NCBI GenBank assembly: GCA_050010575.1
Contig: JBEKKU010000098.1
Location: 1 to 8,634, forward strand
Reading direction: 5' to 3'
DNA from: Palsa-1188 sp050010575
Lineage (GTDB): Bacteria > Bacillota > DSM-12270 > Thermacetogeniales > Thermacetogeniaceae
DNA length: 8,634 nt
Shown: positions 5,702-8,634 of the stretch, piece after piece
Layout of the letters: each line of letters begins with the position of its first letter
Position numbering within the stretch: the stretch's first letter is position 1
Notes under the pieces: generated by a model
What the model saw: only the letters and a program-made list of their open reading frames with translations
Databases searched by the model: none
Told to the model about the DNA's origin: nothing
Translations under genes and position numbers: made by a program

Positions 5702-5730
5702 AAATTTAATATTTAGGGAGGGACGTTTGC

Positions 5731-6768
5731 ATGTCAGTAATCGCACCGCAGAACCCCATCATGGAGCGTATCTGGGAGAAGGCGCGGGCGGGGCAAAAAC
5801 GCATCGTGCTGCCTGAGACGAGCGACGGAAGGACGCTGCTGGCCGCCGAAATGGTCGTCAAGGCCAACCTGGGCCAAATCACCCTGATCGGCAAAGAGGA
5901 TGCGGTAAGGAAATTGGCCAAAGAGGTGGGGGCCAATATCGAGGGCATCCCGATTGTAGACCCTGAAAAGACTGAAAAGCTGGAAGCATATGCCCAGAAG
6001 CTGTTCGAGATCAGGAAGGGCAAGATCCCAACCATCGATGACGCCAAGAAGATCCTGCAGGATTACCTGTACTTCGGTGTCACCATGGTCAAGGTCGGCG
6101 ATGCCGACGGCATGGTGGCTGGCGCTGCGAATACCTCCGCAGACGTACTGCGTCCGGCGTTCCAGATTATCAAGACGGCGAAAGGCATCTCCATTGCCTC
6201 GGCCTATTTCGCCATGATCGTCCCGAACTGTCCATACGGGGAGAACGGATTCATGCTCTATGCCGATTCCGGCGGACACCCCAATCCTACCGCTGAGGAA
6301 CTCGCCGACATTGCCATCACCACCTGTTTGACCATGAAGAACATCTTTGGCATCGAGGAACCCAGGGCAGCGATGCTCTCCTTCTCGACCAAGGGGAGCG
6401 CCTCCCACGCTATCGTCGACAAGGTGATCGAGGCCACCAAGATCGCCAATCAGAAGCGTCCTGACCTCCTGATCGACGGTGAACTGCAGGGAGATGCCGC
6501 CCTGGTCCCGGAGATCGGCAAGAAGAAGGCGCCGGGCAGCCCGGTAGCCGGTCGCGCCAATATTCTGATCTTCCCGGACCTGAACTGCGGCAATATCGCC
6601 TACAAGTTGACCGAGCGCCTGGCCCATGCGGAAGCCTACGGACCTCTGCTCCAGGGCTTGGGCAAGCCGATCAACGATCTGTCCCGCGGCTGTAAGCCCA
6701 GCGACATTGCCAACGTGGCGGCCATCGTCGCAGTCAAGGCCATGGTGCCTTACGGCGAGAGCCAATAG
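5731..6768 (+). CDS. pta: Phosphate acetyltransferase (phosphotransacetylase)
   Basis: Interconverts acetyl-CoA plus phosphate with acetyl phosphate plus CoA in the cytoplasm. It works with AckA to yield ATP during acetate production or to activate acetate in reverse. The 345-aa length is that of the short, single-domain Pta class (about 330 aa) without the N-terminal regulatory domain of E. coli Pta. Visible motifs: ADGMVAGAANTSADVLRPA (125-143), SFSTKGSA (217-224), DGELQGDAAL (249-258), PDLNCGNIAYK (282-292) and NDLSRGCKPSD (315-325). By spacing, Ser318, Arg319 and Asp325 match catalytic Ser309, Arg310 and Asp316 of the Methanosarcina thermophila enzyme. The ATG has AGGGAGGG (5715-5722) 8 nt upstream. 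Codons are strongly G/C-ending, which suggests high expression. Phosphate butyryltransferase is related but less likely given the adjacent acetate-type kinase. ackA follows after 54 nt. Confidence 0.95.
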   Translation: MSVIAPQNPIMERIWEKARAGQKRIVLPETSDGRTLLAAEMVVKANLGQITLIGKEDAVRKLAKEVGANIEGIPIVDPEKTEKLEAYAQKLFEIRKGKIPTIDDAKKILQDYLYFGVTMVKVGDADGMVAGAANTSADVLRPAFQIIKTAKGISIASAYFAMIVPNCPYGENGFMLYADSGGHPNPTAEELADIAITTCLTMKNIFGIEEPRAAMLSFSTKGSASHAIVDKVIEATKIANQKRPDLLIDGELQGDAALVPEIGKKKAPGSPVAGRANILIFPDLNCGNIAYKLTERLAHAEAYGPLLQGLGKPINDLSRGCKPSDIANVAAIVAVKAMVPYGESQ

Positions 6769-6822
6769 CATTGTGTTCCAGGAATAGATAACAGACGATG
6801 ATCTGAGGAAGGGGAAATAAAT

Positions 6823-8166
6823 ATGAAGATTCTGGTTCTGAACTGTGGCAGCTCTTCTGCCAAGTACATGGTCTACGACTGGGCCGCCCAGGAGATTGTC
6901 TGCAAGGGGATCGTGGAACGGGTGACCCTGGGGGGATCCTTCTGTATTCATGAGGCCACCGGCAGAGACGGGGTCAAGATCGAGCGGGACTGTCCGACCC
7001 ACAAGGAAGCCGTGAACCTGATCCTCGAGTTGCTGGTGCACTCTCAGTATGGCGTCTTGAAGAGCATCAAGGAGATCGACGCTGTCGGCCACCGGGTGGT
7101 GCACGGCGGCGAGAAGTTTGCCAAGTCTGTCCGGATCGATGCCGGCGTGCTGAACGCCTTCAAAGAACTGGAGGCCCTGGCGCCCCTGCATAATCCGCCG
7201 AACGTGCTCGGTATCGAGGCAGCGCAGGTCCTGCTGCCTGATGTGGAACACATGGCGGTCATGGACACCGCCTGGCACCAGACCATGAAGCCGGCCCAGT
7301 ACATGTACGCCGTGCCTTACGAGTGGTATGAAAAATACAAGATCCGGCGCTATGGATTCCACGGCACCTCTCTGTTATACGTGGCCAAGCGTGCTGCGGT
7401 GCTGCTGGGCAAGGACCCCTTTGAGGTCAACCTGATCAGCCTGCATATCGGTAACGGAGTGAGCGCCAACGCGGTCAAGAAGGGGATTTCCTTCGATACC
7501 AGCATGGGCTTCACTCCACTGGAAGGCCTGGTCATGGGCACCCGCGCCGGGGATCATGATGCCGCCCTGGACACTTATGTGATGCGCAAGGAGAACCTAT
7601 CGCCCAAAGATATTGACAATATCCTGAACAAGAAGAGCGGCCTGCTGGGGATCACCGGACAGTATGCCGACCGGCGCGATATTCTCGAGGCTATGGAGAA
7701 GGGCGATGCGAAGGCGGAGCTGGCCTACGAGTTGGAAACCTATCGGATCAAAAAATATATCGGCGCCTACGCCGCGGCGGTAGGCGGTGTCGATGCCCTC
7801 GTCTGGACTGCGGGAGTGGGGGAAATGGCCCCTGCCATCCGGGCGAAGGCCATGGAAGGTTTGGAGTTCCTGGGGATCAAGTTCGACCCGGAGAAGAACA
7901 AGGTCGCCCGCACCAGAAATATGGAGTCGGATATTTCAGCACCGGATTCCAAGGTGAAGATCTTTGTCATCCCTACTGACGAGGAACTGGTCATGGTGGA
8001 AGACGTGGTCACCCTGCTGAATGGAACCTACGACGTGCACACCAACTTCAAGTACTCCTTCCAGGATCCAAAGTACCGGAACAAGATGCGGGATGACGAG
8101 TTGGCCAAGCAGTTGCAGAAGAAGCCGGAGATGGCCCAGGCCCAGGCCAAGGTTCCCGGCCAATAA
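6823..8166 (+). CDS. ackA: Acetate kinase, divergent and C-terminally extended
   Basis: Transfers phosphate between acetyl phosphate and ADP, the substrate-level phosphorylation step after Pta. ASKHA-fold motifs are clear: NCGSSSAKY (7-15), GHRVVHGGEKF (89-99), APLHNPPN (120-127), RRYGFHGTS (175-183), HIGNG (208-212), MGFTPLEGLVMGTRAGD (228-244), GLLGITG (273-279) and TAGVGE (329-334). Numbering runs almost level with the M. thermophila enzyme, and its active-site residues are kept: Asn7, Ser10, Ser12, Lys14, Arg91, His123, Asp148, Phe179, His180, His208, Asn211, Arg241, Asp283 and Gly331. Departures include Leu184 where a His usually follows GTS, Ala13 for Leu, GTRAGDHDAA for the common GTRSGDxDP, and GEMA for GENS. 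The 447 aa exceed the usual 400 or so by a hydrophilic tail (about 402-447). AGGAAGGGG (6806-6814) precedes the ATG. A propionate-kinase preference is possible. Confidence 0.93.
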   Translation: MKILVLNCGSSSAKYMVYDWAAQEIVCKGIVERVTLGGSFCIHEATGRDGVKIERDCPTHKEAVNLILELLVHSQYGVLKSIKEIDAVGHRVVHGGEKFAKSVRIDAGVLNAFKELEALAPLHNPPNVLGIEAAQVLLPDVEHMAVMDTAWHQTMKPAQYMYAVPYEWYEKYKIRRYGFHGTSLLYVAKRAAVLLGKDPFEVNLISLHIGNGVSANAVKKGISFDTSMGFTPLEGLVMGTRAGDHDAALDTYVMRKENLSPKDIDNILNKKSGLLGITGQYADRRDILEAMEKGDAKAELAYELETYRIKKYIGAYAAAVGGVDALVWTAGVGEMAPAIRAKAMEGLEFLGIKFDPEKNKVARTRNMESDISAPDSKVKIFVIPTDEELVMVEDVVTLLNGTYDVHTNFKYSFQDPKYRNKMRDDELAKQLQKKPEMAQAQAKVPGQ

Positions 8167-8188
8167 ACCACCTCGAACAAGGATCATG

Positions 8189-8226
8189 ATGAAGAGGGGA
8201 AGGTCACATTGCCTTCCCCTCTTCAT
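8189..8226 (+). terminator. Strong hairpin after ackA, without a U-tract
   Basis: A perfect 15-bp stem pairs ATGAAGAGGGGAAGG (8189-8203) with CCTTCCCCTCTTCAT (8212-8226) around an 8-nt loop. It lies 22 nt after the ackA stop. No T run follows (TGACATCTCC), so efficiency as an intrinsic terminator is uncertain; it may protect the 3' end of the pta-ackA mRNA. Its last base is also the first base of the next promoter's -35 box. Confidence 0.6.
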
Positions 8227-8254
8227 TGACATCTCCATTCGCCACCGGTATAAT
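8226..8254 (+). promoter_or_regulatory. Perfect consensus SigA promoter for the DUF177 (rpmF) operon
   Basis: TTGACA (8226-8231) and TATAAT (8249-8254) match both consensus hexamers at all 12 positions with the ideal 17-bp spacer. Transcription should start near 8261, about 24 nt before the DUF177 start. This is the strongest promoter in the window, consistent with a ribosomal-protein operon (DUF177-rpmF) downstream. Confidence 0.9.
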
Positions 8255-8283
8255 GTGGAATGGTTAATTGGGGGCGGATTCAT

Positions 8284-8634
8284 TTGTTGATCGAAGTTGC
8301 TGATCTGCGCAAGGCCGGGCACTCGCAAGGCGGGCGCGGTAATGAGAAAGAGTTTACCGGCAAGACCTCCCGCTTGGAGATCGAACTCCGGGGCGATATC
8401 TATGTTTTTGGCGAGGCGCTGATCGAAGGGCGAGCCCAGAATGTGGGCGGCAAGATCTACGTCAAGGGGAGAGTCATCTCCCAGGTCAACCTGATCTGCA
8501 GCCGGTGCCTCACGCCCTTTTCCATTCCCATCGACACTTCTTTTGAGGAGACTTACTATGCTGCAGGCACGATCAGCCCTGATGATCTGGAAGAATCAGG
8601 ACGGGTCTATCATGGCGACCAGATCGATCTGAGC
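8284..8634 (+). CDS. DUF177 / YceD (YlbN) family protein, 3' end outside the window
   Basis: The frame is open to the right edge, giving 117 residues of a family usually about 160-180 aa long. The protein begins MLIEVADLRKAG, has a beta-rich middle (LRGDIYVFGEALIEGRAQ, then GGKIYVKGRV) and carries the family hallmark NLICSRCLTPFSIPID with CSRC at 72-75, followed by FEETYY. E. coli YceD, a member, affects 23S rRNA accumulation; the exact molecular function is unsettled. Bacillus ylbN lies directly before rpmF (ribosomal protein L32), so rpmF is expected just past the window. The start is uncertain. Tandem TTG codons at 8284 and 8287 follow a weak GGGGGCGGA site (8270-8278), and I prefer 8284. 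An ATG at 8260 is in frame but sits at the predicted transcript start with no room for a ribosome site. Confidence 0.88.
   Translation, partial: MLIEVADLRKAGHSQGGRGNEKEFTGKTSRLEIELRGDIYVFGEALIEGRAQNVGGKIYVKGRVISQVNLICSRCLTPFSIPIDTSFEETYYAAGTISPDDLEESGRVYHGDQIDLS

Noticed and set aside
5734..7362. 542-codon open frame on the minus strand across pta and the start of ackA
   Set aside because: It lies antisense to two unmistakable enzymes, crosses their intergenic gap, shows no family motifs, and arises from the strong G/C third-position bias of pta and ackA.
1..8634. CRISPR array, tRNA or rRNA genes, insertion sequences, defence or phage genes
   Set aside because: I found no regularly spaced repeats, no cloverleaf-like elements, and no transposase, integrase or toxin-like proteins on either strand.

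Overview
The window reads as chromosomal DNA of a spore-forming, anaerobic Gram-positive bacterium of the class Clostridia (Peptococcaceae-like or a relative). This is an inference. It rests on a sporulation membrane protein (YlbJ), purine-rich Shine-Dalgarno sites, TTG and GTG starts, SigA-type promoters, and a gene order that follows the Bacillus ylbH(rsmD)-ylbI(coaD)-ylbJ-...-ylbN(DUF177)-rpmF block with a pta-ackA pair set into it. The genus cannot be read from the sequence.

Layout. 1-164: the last 53 codons of a probable ECF/cobalt-type ABC transporter ATPase, closed by a clear terminator (212-243). 165-504: a regulatory gap with an extended -10 promoter (344-372) and a small dyad just after it. 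505-2166: an AMP-forming acyl-CoA synthetase of the medium-chain/acetyl-CoA synthetase type, apparently monocistronic and ended by a hairpin at 2226-2266. 2167-2596: a gap with that hairpin, a 43-bp REP-like palindrome, a doubtful micro-ORF and an extended -10 promoter for the next operon. 2597-4136: a tight plus-strand operon of rsmD, coaD and an uncharacterised coiled-coil protein. 4140-5402: ylbJ on the minus strand, converging with the operon across only 3 bp. 5403-5730: a divergent gap with an A7G7 tract and a long terminator-like hairpin about 30 nt before pta. 5731-8166: pta and ackA. 8189-8254: a strong hairpin followed at once by a perfect consensus SigA promoter. 8284 to the end: a DUF177/YlbN protein that runs off the window.

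How the genes fit together. Pta and AckA interconvert acetyl-CoA and acetate with ATP formation. CoaD makes the CoA precursor dephospho-CoA. The acyl-CoA synthetase activates a free acid to its CoA thioester using ATP. RsmD (16S rRNA methylation) and DUF177 (normally beside rpmF) are translation housekeeping genes, and YlbJ is a sporulation gene. pta and ackA have strongly G/C-ending codons and strong ribosome sites, as expected for highly expressed central metabolism; the acyl-CoA synthetase has visibly more A/T-ending codons.

I found no previously undescribed multi-gene system. The most unusual signals are the terminator-like hairpin in the pta leader, the divergent and C-terminally extended acetate kinase, the REP-like palindrome, near-identical 14-mers flanking the acyl-CoA synthetase, and a 14-bp tandem duplication spanning the convergent stop codons.
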